64,000 nucleotides of DNA from an uncultured Clostridia bacterium (GTDB lineage Bacteria > Bacillota > Clostridia > Lachnospirales > Lachnospiraceae): assembly GCA_948472945.1 (NCBI GenBank), contig CAOKVX010000002.1:186001-250000 (forward strand). Direction: 5' to 3'. The notes beneath the pieces are model-generated. The model was not told where the DNA came from, ran no database searches, and worked only from the letters and a program-made list of their open reading frames with translations. This document shows positions 35,537-43,745 of this stretch, in pieces (position 1 is the stretch's first letter; each line of letters begins with the position of its first letter). Both the position numbers and the translations under genes were made by a program.

Positions 35537-36241
35537 TCATTTTCTCTCTGTCTTTCCGGATTGTATTATGTTGAACTTCATTTCAGCTATTATCCAATCC
35601 TCCTCATTGTCTATGTCCTGAACATGAGTCTGAGGCAAAACATACGGCATCACCCGTTCCGACATAAGCTGTCCCCTGTTCAGATAAGATTCGGCACTGA
35701 ACATATAAAACTGTCCGGCGTCATGATAGCGCGAAACAAGATCCTGCGAGCGCGCAGTCATATATTCGGGATATTCATAAGACAAAAATCCATCATTAAT
35801 GACAAATGCCCTCTGTACAGGGTATGAAAAGGCTACTACAGGTATAAGCGTATCACTGCCTGAATCCTGTAATTTATTATATGCATCCCTTAATATATCC
35901 GCGGTGACAAAAGGCGCCGTAGGGTACAGACAGCAGCCTGTCCCAAACCTCTTTCCACGCTTACCATACTCCTCCAAAACTTCAATTAATACGTCGTTGG
36001 TCGTAGCGTAATCATCGGATGTCTTTTCACTCCTCAAAAACGGCACTTTCGCGCCGTATTGTTCTGATATTTCAGCAATGTCACCGTCATCCGTTGACAC
36101 CATAACCTCATCAAATATGCCGCTGCCTATGGCAGCCTCTATAGAGTAGGCGATGATTGGTTTGCCACAGAACATCTTTATATTTTTACCCGGAATCCGT
36201 TTACTTCCCCCACGCGCCGTTATTATAGCTATATTTCCCAT
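35537..36241 (-). CDS. pseF: CMP-nonulosonate cytidylyltransferase (PseF-like)
   Basis: 234 residues from the ATG at 36241, which has AGGAG 5 bases upstream; a longer frame to 36313 would run into pseB. The nucleotide-binding N-terminus IAIITARGGSKRIPGKN and FCGKPIIAYSIEAA are standard for acylneuraminate cytidylyltransferases. It activates the nine-carbon acid with CTP. It starts 37 bases after pseB. Confidence 0.93.
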   Translation of the reverse strand: MGNIAIITARGGSKRIPGKNIKMFCGKPIIAYSIEAAIGSGIFDEVMVSTDDGDIAEISEQYGAKVPFLRSEKTSDDYATTNDVLIEVLEEYGKRGKRFGTGCCLYPTAPFVTADILRDAYNKLQDSGSDTLIPVVAFSYPVQRAFVINDGFLSYEYPEYMTARSQDLVSRYHDAGQFYMFSAESYLNRGQLMSERVMPYVLPQTHVQDIDNEEDWIIAEMKFNIIQSGKTERK

Positions 36242-36278
36242 ATTTTCTCCTGCACCGCCGACTACTTTTGGCTGCCGG

Positions 36279-37289
36279 CTAATCGTTTTGCTTAGAGTAA
36301 TACTGTTCCTCAAGAAGTTTTTTGAGGTCTTCTACACCGTACCACTCGCTGTTGTTGCCTGACGAATAAGAAAATCCATACTCAAGCTTTCGCCCGCCTT
36401 TGATAACTTTCGACTCATTCCAGAAATTCATGTGCGGGTATACTATATAGTGTTTGTCGTATTCATATGTATGCATTGAGTCCTCTGTTGTAACCATTAT
36501 CTCGTGCAGCTTCTCTCCTTCGCGTATGCCGACCTCAGGCATCTCACATCCCGGAAGCATCGCCTGCGCAAGATCCGTAATCTTAAATGACGGAATCTTA
36601 GATATAAATGTCTCTCCGCCTCGAGATTCCTCAAGCGCCTTTACGACGAGCTTCACACCGTCCTCAAGGCTTATCCAGAACCTTGTCATCCTGTAATCGG
36701 TAATAGGCAGCTCCGTACCGCCATTTTTTATTATATTATCAAAAAAAGGAATAACCGAGCCGCGGCTTCCCGCTACATTTCCATATCTGACTATTGAAAA
36801 ACTGATGTCCTTTCTGCCCGCATATGAATTAGCGGCAATGAACAGCTTATCCGAGACAAGCTTAGTTCCTCCATACAGATTAATCGGATTGACAGCCTTG
36901 TCAGTGGACAGCGCCACAACTTTTTTCACATCGGTATCAAGCGACGCATTAATCACGTTCGACGCCCCATTTATATTAGTCTTTATGGCCTCTAACGGAT
37001 TATATTCACATGCCGGAACCTGTTTCAGCGCTGCGGCATGAATCACATAATCCACTCCCGTCATTGCCCTTCTAAGCCTTGCCTCGTCCCTCACATCCCC
37101 GATAAAAAATCTGAGACGGCTGAACTTAGGATGATTTTTGTACTCGTTCTGCATAATAAACTGCTTGTATTCATCCCTTGAATATATAATTACCCTCTCA
37201 GGATTATAGTTATCCAAAACATAAGATGTAAAAGCATGTCCAAATGAACCTGTTCCACCTGTAATCAATAATGATTTATCGTTAAGCAT
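36279..37289 (-). CDS. pseB: UDP-N-acetylglucosamine 4,6-dehydratase (inverting), PseB-like
   Basis: 336 residues from the ATG at 37289 (AGGAG 8 bases upstream). SDR Rossmann motif ITGGTGSFGHAFTSYVL, YSRDEYKQF, HAAALKQVPACEYNP (in place of the usual Tyr catalytic region) and ALSTDKAVNPINLYGGTK are hallmarks of PseB/FlaA1-type enzymes. It converts UDP-GlcNAc into the 4-keto-6-deoxy-L-altro sugar. It is the first gene of the operon and sits directly behind the structured leader. PseC and PseH, which act next, are not seen in the window. Confidence 0.92.
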   Translation of the reverse strand: MLNDKSLLITGGTGSFGHAFTSYVLDNYNPERVIIYSRDEYKQFIMQNEYKNHPKFSRLRFFIGDVRDEARLRRAMTGVDYVIHAAALKQVPACEYNPLEAIKTNINGASNVINASLDTDVKKVVALSTDKAVNPINLYGGTKLVSDKLFIAANSYAGRKDISFSIVRYGNVAGSRGSVIPFFDNIIKNGGTELPITDYRMTRFWISLEDGVKLVVKALEESRGGETFISKIPSFKITDLAQAMLPGCEMPEVGIREGEKLHEIMVTTEDSMHTYEYDKHYIVYPHMNFWNESKVIKGGRKLEYGFSYSSGNNSEWYGVEDLKKLLEEQYYSKQND

Positions 37290-37521
37290 AATCTGAGCTC
37301 CTCTCACACTTTATTATTATAAATGACGTGCCGATGCGGCGCGTTATAAACCAGCTTAAATTCTGCACTGGCAGAGTTACTATACTATAAAAGCAGTGCA
37401 TACTCGTAAGCCTGCGGCTTACTCGTTCACGGGCTTTCGCCCTATCAGTACCTATACAAGCGGCTTAGACTATGAACAGTCTATCCGTCTTGTATAGGTA
37501 CTGGCACTGCTCAATGCTTTC
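37290..37521 (-). ncRNA. Structured leader RNA of the pse operon (cloverleaf plus two hairpins)
   Basis: Transcribed leftward from the promoter at 37528-37556, the leader of about 230 nt folds strongly. P1: GAGCAGTGC (37512-37504) with GCACTGCTT (37399-37391), nine pairs. It encloses three stems. P2: CAGTACCTATACAAG with CTTGTATAGGTACTG, 15 perfect pairs (37503-37489 and 37460-37446), topped by a further CGG/CCG and six-pair stem. P3: GGGC-GAAA-GCCC (37442-37431), a GNRA tetraloop. P4: GTAAGCC-GCA-GGCTTAC (37422-37406). Two hairpins follow at 37375-37362 and 37344-37326, then the pseB ribosome site. P1 and P2 abut and would stack coaxially. I do not recognise the family. No U-tract follows P1-P4, so it is not a simple terminator. 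Confidence 0.75.
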
Positions 37522-37527
37522 GTGGAC

Positions 37528-37556
37528 ATTATACCATAACAATATAATTATGTACA
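37528..37556 (-). promoter_or_regulatory. Extended -10 promoter of the pse operon
   Basis: Minus strand TGTACA (37556-37551), 17 bases, perfect TATAAT (37533-37528) preceded by TGG, giving a TGnTATAAT extended -10. Start expected near 37521, nine bases before the 5' arm of the leader's P1 stem. Confidence 0.8.
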
Positions 37557-37656
37557 GTAAATCCACTTTTGCCAATCACAAATCATCTCATATCCTTATG
37601 TATCGTTGAATCCCGCCATCTGTGATTGTTATATAATCCGTCACTATATAAAGATA

Positions 37657-37711
37657 TCACCGCGTGTATTGTATATTAATTATATGATACATAATACATT
37701 ACACGCGGTGA
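37657..37711. repeat. Long inverted repeat upstream of the pse promoter
   Basis: TCACCGCGTGTA (37657-37668) and TACACGCGGTGA (37700-37711) are perfect 12-base arms; the inner AT-rich part pairs further (GTATATTA... with ...TGATACATAATAC). It may end xylanase transcription or insulate the pse promoter. Confidence 0.6.
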
Positions 37712-37722
37712 AATTGTTTAAG

Positions 37723-37759
37723 TTAGCTCAACGGGTTCAAATTGGCGCCGTTGAGCTAA
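37723..37759 (-). terminator. Terminator-like palindrome after the xylanase gene; 20-bp dispersed repeat, copy 2
   Basis: TTAGCTCAACGG (37723-37734) and CCGTTGAGCTAA (37748-37759) are perfect 12-base arms with a 13-base loop. The right 20 bases are repeated exactly (reverse complement) at 8870-8889. It lies 17 bases past the xylanase stop; the tail on the minus strand is CTTAAACAATTT, only weakly U-rich. Confidence 0.6.
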
Positions 37760-37776
37760 GATATTTAATTGTTTAA

Positions 37777-40700
37777 TTAGTTCTTGTTAAATGCATTTAT
37801 AAAGCTGTAGTATGCCGGCTTTACGTCGTACATCGTCTTGTCAAACAGGAGCGGATGGCTGTTGCCCTCACTGCTGTAACCGCCTCTCCACGAGACTTCA
37901 TCACAAAGACCCCACCATGTGATTCCGGTAATGCCATGCTTTCTGTTCTGGATGTCAATTAATCCTTCCGTCAGAGTCTTAACATACTCCGCCTGCACCT
38001 CATACGTCTGTTCCGGTTTATTCGGGTCAATTCCCAAATCAAGCTCTGTAATCTGTACCTCAAATCCTGCATCTATAAAATTCTCTACAGTATTAAGATA
38101 ATGCTCTGCCGTCGGGAATGTAACTCCAAGATGGCTCTGCATTCCAACTCCGTCACATATCTTTTTCTCAGCATTAAAATAATTTATCATCTCGATTATA
38201 TTATCCTGACAGTCAAAATACGTATTGAAGTCATTGTAAACAAGCGTTACCTTGCCGGCAAGGCCATATTGCTCTAGGCAGTCATATGCGGTCTCAAATG
38301 CAAATTTTATATATCCCGGCCTGTTTTTAAGAACAGAACGGTTGCCGTACACTGCCGACCAGTTGCCTTCCGTCTTTCCGTTATCAGGATCATACTCATT
38401 ATTGTGCATATACTCGTTTGCAACGTCCCACGTATATACAATATCTTTATATGCCCCGTCGTCAAGCGTATATACATGATGCATGACGCTTCTTATATAC
38501 ATTTCAAGCCTTGCATTCATCGTCGCCTCGTCAACATACGCCGCATTCTTATCATATCCTTCCCTGAAAAAGAATTCAGGAGTCTGTGCATGCCATACAA
38601 GCGTATGGGCTCGTAGCTTTAAGCCCCTCTCTTTCGCAATTCTAAGAACATTGTCAAGTGTGTCAAACTGAAGCTCCGGAACCTTATCTTCGGCATAGCT
38701 GTCAGGAATAACGTAATCTTCCGTATTCTTTCTTGCCTCATCAACGCCGATTAATGTTGGAGCACCGAGTATTGCGTCAGGCTTCATCTCATTTTCAAGA
38801 GAAATACTCGAATAATGCTCGGCAACATATTCCACGGTCCTAATCTGTTTTAACTGCGAATAGTTGATACATGTTCCTATAACTCCAAACACAGGGTCTA
38901 CGATACTCCTAAGGCTCGTAAGCTCCGGCAAAGGTTCAGACGGAATAAATTTTATCGAATGAATCTTAATGTTATAGGAGTTATTGCTCTCCCGTCCCCT
39001 GATTCTTATTCCTATACCATACAGGGCGCCTTCTCTGTCCATGCCTTCAATTTTGTTAAGGTCATACTCAACGACAGTTTTCCCGCCTGCAGTCTCGGAA
39101 GTTCTGAACCCTGAATCTGCCAAAGTCATCGTATCAACCCAAACATTAGCAGGGTTTGCCTTATACATGCTCAACGACATCGGAACCGAGGCATTCTCCG
39201 CCGTAAGCTCAACTACAAGTTTACCATAATCAGAAAGATTAAACGGTTTCCCTGTACCTGCAGGCCAGAACACCATTCCTCCGCCTCCATAGCCCGGTTT
39301 AGCAGTAAAACTTACTCCGTCCTCCGAATAAGTTACATTGTCGACCTCAACAGCGCTATACTCATTGGATTTACTTATTTCCACGTCATAATGATTACTA
39401 TCAGCATCACCGTTATTGTCATCATCAGTTTTCACAAGTTTAAAAGCGTTTAATATAAAATTATAGAATCCCGGTTCCCATACACCCTCGGAATGTGCTG
39501 CCGGATATTCCGAATATATATGAGGTACTCCTCCTGTTGTAAGCGCATTGTGGTACCTTGTAGGTTCACTTTTGACAACACTATCATATATTCCGTGGCA
39601 TATCATGACAAATGTATTGTCTATATATTTGTCTGACAAAGTTATAGTATCTTCATCAGCGCCTTCAACCGCCAAAAGTCCGTCCTCACCCTGTCCAACG
39701 TCAGGATTAGTGTATGGAAGCAATCCAAATGTCGGACAATATCCCGCAACATATCCGAACAGGTCAGGTCTTGAAAGGCCTATATAGAGAGCTTCCCTTC
39801 CTCCCATCGACCATCCGCATACTCCGGTATTTTCCCTTCCTGTCTTGACAGAGAAATTATCCTCCATATATGGCATCAGGTTATTGATTAAATCCTCCCT
39901 GAAATCATCATAATGCTTATAGTTTTCAAGAGAGTGAACAGGATCTTCAGGCTCGTCAGATACACGTATTCCAGGGAATACGATTATCATATCCTCACAC
40001 TTGCCCTCTGCCCTCATATTACCAAACATTCTGGCAATTGAGCTCTCTTCAATATTTGTTCCAAACATCTCCTTAGTACATGCTATCCCGTGAAGCATAT
40101 ATACTACAGGATATTTTTTAGACTCATCATATCCCGGCGGAAGCACAACATTAGCGCTTCTGTTGGATTTCGTTATATCGGAATAATAGCTTATGTTTCT
40201 AAACTCTCCGTATTCAACGCCCTCCTTTAGTTCTTTAAAATCAGAAGGCACATCCTTAACTATCTCGGCCTTATCGGCAATACTTGGCTCCGGAAGCTCG
40301 GTAAGGAATTTTATTGATTTAATCTTTACGACTCTGCTGTTGCCGCCAAAGTCAATGTTGACAAGTTTAACAGCCGTAATTCCCCCTCCGGAGAAGCTAT
40401 CGTCAGCGCTATACGTAACAGTATTATAAACCGAGGATGAAACAAGTCCGTCTTTCATCTCATGCTGGCCTGCCGCCGTCTGTCCCATACCGTCAGTAAA
40501 TTGGTCGTCAAACAGATATGCGTTAACTGTATTATCACACGAATATGTTATCTGCACATGCTTATATTTTCCAATTTCAGATGAAGGATTCTTTATTATT
40601 ATCCCCGCAAACGCAGGTATAGTAACCGTGCTGTAGCCATCAGCGCTGCTGTCAACCGTAACCTCTTCGTCGGAAGTGCCATTGTCGCTAGACACATAGT

Positions 40701-42144
40701 CGCTGTTCGTTAAATCTGACGGTCCGATGATAATTTCCTCTGAAGGCTTTGGTGTTTCAGTTGGTTTTGCAGTCTGTTCAGGCACTGCGGTCTTCTGTGG
40801 CTCATCTGTTCCCGGTTTTGTTGTCTCTCCCGGCTCATTATATTTTGAATGCGAGAACACCACCGAAGTTATAGTTACAGTAGCAGGCGTTGCTGAAAGT
40901 ATATCGTTATTAGTATTGTTAAAAAACAGACATTTATTGACATACCATGCTTTTGTCGTACTGTTTCCGCTTATAGAAGCCTTATACTCACCGGACGATG
41001 CTCCCTTAAATACTCCGCCCCATGCTACTATATCCTCTGTATCTTTATCCTCATTCCTCCAAAGGCTACAGCCAAATCCGTCTCCGACATCCTTTGCATC
41101 TTTGTAGGTAACTGTAACCGTGTCAAAATTATTTTCTTCAAGTCCTTCAGGAAGAACAAATGAAACTCCGCTGTACTGTCCGCTGACTTTTATATTTACA
41201 GTCCCGTCATCATTAAGCGTAAATGATGCATTGTTCTGAGGCTTTACCGTGTCGTTTCCAAATACAAGAGTATATGGCGCCGAATAGTGGTCAATCATCT
41301 CCGCAGGAGGCGTTGGCCCCGGAGTCGGTGTTGGTTTTTGTGTAGGAGGCTGTGTCGGCCTGCTTGTAGGACCGGCAGTTGGTTCTGTTGTCGGTTTGTC
41401 TGTTGGTTTTTCCGTCGGTTTATCCGTCGGTTTGTCTGTTGCCGGCTTATCCGTCGGTTTTTCCGTCGGTTTATCTGTTGCCGGCTTATCTGTCGGTTTT
41501 TCCGTCGGTTTATCTGTCGGTTTTTCCGTCGGTTTGTCCGTCGGTTTATCTGTTGCCGGCTTATCTGTCGGTTTGTCCGTCGGCTTATCTGTTGCCGGCT
41601 TATCCGTCGGTTTATCTGTTGACGGCTTATCTGTCGGTTTGTCCGTTGGTTTATCTGTTGACGGCTTATCCGTTGGGACATCCGTAGGTTTATCCGTCGG
41701 CGACTGTGTCGGCCTGTCCGTTGAAGACTGTATTGGCTTATCTGTCGCAGACTGAGTACTCTGAGGTCCGTCCGATAAGTGAGGACCCGATGGCGGATTC
41801 GTAACATTCGTCACCGGTGTAGGCGTACTCTTTTTTGCAGGACTTACCTTAACATTACATTTTAACTTTTTGGTACGTACGATTGCCCAAACCTTTGCCT
41901 TACCTTTCTTTACTGCTTTAACTTTACCCTTTTTAGATACCTTGGCAACTTTCTTATTGCTGGTTTTCCACTTAATTTTTCCCGAAGCATTCTTAACTTT
42001 AAGTTTGTAAGACTTGCCTACGGTTAAATTAAGCTTTTTCTTATTCAGCTTCATTTTGGCTGCCGCATCCGCTCCGTTTGGAGCATATACAGAGCCTGCT
42101 ACAATTGAAAAACTAATAAGAACTGCTAATAATCGTTTTTTCAT
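37777..42144 (-). CDS. Secreted bifunctional feruloyl esterase (CE1) - GH10 xylanase with Ig-like and carbohydrate-binding modules
   Basis: 1455 residues. Signal peptide 1-27 (cleavage near GADAAA). Big2-like basic Ig domain about 30-105. A long Thr-Asp-Lys-Pro linker follows (about 115-285). Two beta-sandwich modules (about 290-440 and 485-625), probably carbohydrate-binding, precede a CE1 esterase (about 640-925) with nucleophile Ser779 in GWSMGGREA and HSEGVWEPGFYNF near its end. A third beta module (about 940-1090) leads to a GH10 xylanase (about 1095-1455) with acid/base Glu1244 in WDVANEY and nucleophile Glu1367 in QITELDLG. It cuts xylan and releases ferulate side groups outside the cell. 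No LPXTG or SLH anchor; the Lys-rich Ig domain and linker may hold it to the wall. AAGGAG precedes the ATG. Confidence 0.95.
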   Translation of the reverse strand: MKKRLLAVLISFSIVAGSVYAPNGADAAAKMKLNKKKLNLTVGKSYKLKVKNASGKIKWKTSNKKVAKVSKKGKVKAVKKGKAKVWAIVRTKKLKCNVKVSPAKKSTPTPVTNVTNPPSGPHLSDGPQSTQSATDKPIQSSTDRPTQSPTDKPTDVPTDKPSTDKPTDKPTDKPSTDKPTDKPATDKPTDKPTDKPATDKPTDKPTEKPTDKPTEKPTDKPATDKPTEKPTDKPATDKPTDKPTEKPTDKPTTEPTAGPTSRPTQPPTQKPTPTPGPTPPAEMIDHYSAPYTLVFGNDTVKPQNNASFTLNDDGTVNIKVSGQYSGVSFVLPEGLEENNFDTVTVTYKDAKDVGDGFGCSLWRNEDKDTEDIVAWGGVFKGASSGEYKASISGNSTTKAWYVNKCLFFNNTNNDILSATPATVTITSVVFSHSKYNEPGETTKPGTDEPQKTAVPEQTAKPTETPKPSEEIIIGPSDLTNSDYVSSDNGTSDEEVTVDSSADGYSTVTIPAFAGIIIKNPSSEIGKYKHVQITYSCDNTVNAYLFDDQFTDGMGQTAAGQHEMKDGLVSSSVYNTVTYSADDSFSGGGITAVKLVNIDFGGNSRVVKIKSIKFLTELPEPSIADKAEIVKDVPSDFKELKEGVEYGEFRNISYYSDITKSNRSANVVLPPGYDESKKYPVVYMLHGIACTKEMFGTNIEESSIARMFGNMRAEGKCEDMIIVFPGIRVSDEPEDPVHSLENYKHYDDFREDLINNLMPYMEDNFSVKTGRENTGVCGWSMGGREALYIGLSRPDLFGYVAGYCPTFGLLPYTNPDVGQGEDGLLAVEGADEDTITLSDKYIDNTFVMICHGIYDSVVKSEPTRYHNALTTGGVPHIYSEYPAAHSEGVWEPGFYNFILNAFKLVKTDDDNNGDADSNHYDVEISKSNEYSAVEVDNVTYSEDGVSFTAKPGYGGGGMVFWPAGTGKPFNLSDYGKLVVELTAENASVPMSLSMYKANPANVWVDTMTLADSGFRTSETAGGKTVVEYDLNKIEGMDREGALYGIGIRIRGRESNNSYNIKIHSIKFIPSEPLPELTSLRSIVDPVFGVIGTCINYSQLKQIRTVEYVAEHYSSISLENEMKPDAILGAPTLIGVDEARKNTEDYVIPDSYAEDKVPELQFDTLDNVLRIAKERGLKLRAHTLVWHAQTPEFFFREGYDKNAAYVDEATMNARLEMYIRSVMHHVYTLDDGAYKDIVYTWDVANEYMHNNEYDPDNGKTEGNWSAVYGNRSVLKNRPGYIKFAFETAYDCLEQYGLAGKVTLVYNDFNTYFDCQDNIIEMINYFNAEKKICDGVGMQSHLGVTFPTAEHYLNTVENFIDAGFEVQITELDLGIDPNKPEQTYEVQAEYVKTLTEGLIDIQNRKHGITGITWWGLCDEVSWRGGYSSEGNSHPLLFDKTMYDVKPAYYSFINAFNKN
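41380..41760 (-). repeat. Tandem coding repeat (Thr-Asp/Glu-Lys-Pro units, 12 bases each)
   Basis: The linker of the xylanase is built from about thirty 12-base units (T-D-K-P, T-E-K-P and A-T-D-K-P variants), read on the minus strand. Long open frames in other frames here come from the repeat and are not genes. The array is a likely site of copy-number change. Confidence 0.85.
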
Positions 42145-42196
42145 AAGCTTCAGTCTCCTTTAATTCCGTGTCGTGATCAATAACAAAATATATTTT

Positions 42197-42225
42197 ATTT
42201 TATTACAGTTTTTATATTTTGTAAA
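42197..42225 (-). promoter_or_regulatory. Candidate promoter of the xylanase gene
   Basis: Minus strand TTTACA (42225-42220), 17 bases, TAAAAT (42202-42197). Leader about 47 bases to the ATG at 42144. Just upstream (42237-42265) the sequence repeats ATTAATATTAG-like units, a possible regulator site. Confidence 0.55.
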
Positions 42226-42393
42226 TATATTTTTCAGCATTAATATTAGATTAATATTAATATTAGAACAAATATCACTTAAGAATATCCGCTTCACCAT
42301 TACCGCTATACAATATAAAAATTGAAAAAGAAAACTAATAATAACATAAATCAATGCACATAATAACATAAAAAGCGAAGGCGGTATGTTATT

Positions 42394-43707
42394 ATGCAGT
42401 CACTATGGCAGTCGACGGAAACACTTCCTAATTTTCCAAAATTATCGGAAAACAAAAAAACAAGCGTACTTATAATAGGCGGCGGGATTACCGGCGTGCT
42501 TACCGCGTATTTCTTACATCAGCACAGGGTACCGTATATTCTCGTGGAAAAAGACGAAATCTGTGGGAAGACGACTGGGCACACAACTGCAAAAATAACG
42601 CTGCAGCACGGACTTATATATCACAAACTCATAGAACAGTATGGTATCGAAAAAGCCCGGATGTACTATCAGACTAACTTAAGGGCGTTAAACCAGTATA
42701 AGCAGCTTTGTCAAAATATAGAATGTGACTTTGAAAAAAAAGATAACTATGTATACGTGACGGAAAGTACTCAGAACGGAATGGAAAAAATAGAAAATGA
42801 GGTTCGCGCTCTTGAACATCTCGGACAAAAAAGCTTTCTAAAGAATCATTTAAATATTCCTGTCAAGATTACCGGCGCAATATGCTGTCCGGAACAGGCA
42901 CAGTTCCACCCGCTCAAATTTCTGCGGGTAATTTCGGAAAACCTAAATATATATGAGCATACATTTGCAAAGGAAATGATTGGGACGAAATGTATAACGG
43001 ACGGCGGCTGCATTGAAGCTGAAAAGGTGATAGTGGCGACACACTTTCCGTTTATAAACAAACACGGCAGCTATTTTATAAAAATGTACCAACACAGGTC
43101 TTACGTGCTTGCGCTCTCGGACGCTCACGACATTGACGGTATGTATGTAGATGGGGACAAAAAGGGGATGTCATTCAGAAACTATAGAAATATGCTGCTG
43201 CTCGGAGGCGGAGGACACCGAACCGGTAAAGCAGGCGGAAATTGGTCCGAGCTTAGACAGTTTGCAAAAAATTACTATCCGGATTTGCGTGAAGAATATG
43301 CATGGGCGGCTCAGGACTGTATAACTCTCGACGATATTCCTTATATAGGTAATTACTCCGCCAAAACGCCGAACCTTTACGTCGCAGCTGGATTTAACAA
43401 ATGGGGCATGACAGGAGCAATGTCCGCCGCAATGCTTCTCACCGATAAAATACTCGGAAAAAATAATCTTGTCCTTAATGTTTTCTCACCGTCAAGAAGT
43501 ATTTTAAAGCCGAGGCTTATTTCTAATGCCCTTGAAGAGGCAGCAAACCTAATCACACCCGCCACTAAGCGTTGCCCGCATCTTGGCTGCGCCCTGAAAT
43601 GGAATGCTGCCGAACACTCTTGGGACTGCCCATGCCACGGCTCACGTTTTACAAAGGACGGAAAAGTGCTGGATAATCCTGCGAACGGGGATTTGAGGAA
43701 ACCGTAA
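42394..43707 (+). CDS. FAD-dependent oxidoreductase with C-terminal Rieske [2Fe-2S] domain
   Basis: 437 residues. An N-terminal DAO-type FAD domain (VLIIGGGITGVLTAYFL, then LVEKDEICGKTTGHTTAK) runs to about 385 with NLYVAAGFNKWGMTGAM near the end. The C-terminal 50 residues are a Rieske domain with CPHLGC and CPCHGSRF, the CxH and CxxH ligands. Such fusions oxidise amines or small acids and pass electrons to the Rieske cluster; the substrate is unknown. Single gene, divergent from the xylanase. The start has AAGGCGG about 10 bases upstream. Confidence 0.9.
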   Translation: MQSLWQSTETLPNFPKLSENKKTSVLIIGGGITGVLTAYFLHQHRVPYILVEKDEICGKTTGHTTAKITLQHGLIYHKLIEQYGIEKARMYYQTNLRALNQYKQLCQNIECDFEKKDNYVYVTESTQNGMEKIENEVRALEHLGQKSFLKNHLNIPVKITGAICCPEQAQFHPLKFLRVISENLNIYEHTFAKEMIGTKCITDGGCIEAEKVIVATHFPFINKHGSYFIKMYQHRSYVLALSDAHDIDGMYVDGDKKGMSFRNYRNMLLLGGGGHRTGKAGGNWSELRQFAKNYYPDLREEYAWAAQDCITLDDIPYIGNYSAKTPNLYVAAGFNKWGMTGAMSAAMLLTDKILGKNNLVLNVFSPSRSILKPRLISNALEEAANLITPATKRCPHLGCALKWNAAEHSWDCPCHGSRFTKDGKVLDNPANGDLRKP

Positions 43708-43745
43708 TTTCTGTATTAATATAGATACGGTTTTAACTTCTATAA

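Larger units (their letters stand above)
37290..37776. other. 487-base intergenic region between the pse operon and the xylanase gene
   Basis: No gene. It contains, right to left: a terminator-like palindrome (37723-37759), a long inverted repeat (37657-37711), an 8-base inverted pair CAATCACA/TGTGATTG (37573-37580 and 37621-37628), the pse promoter and the structured leader. Almost every base belongs to some dyad. Confidence 0.7.

Noticed and set aside
37446-37503. The 15-pair hairpin as a rho-independent terminator
   Set aside because: No U-tract follows on the transcribed strand, it lies just after a promoter, and it is enclosed by a further stem.
41380-41760. Short tandem repeats as a CRISPR array
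   Set aside because: Units are 12 bases with no spacers and encode an in-frame TDKP linker; no cas genes nearby.
41287-41807. Several long open frames on both strands over the xylanase linker
   Set aside because: They arise from the 12-base repeat, which is open in all frames. Only the minus-strand frame continues into recognisable domains with a signal peptide and ribosome site.
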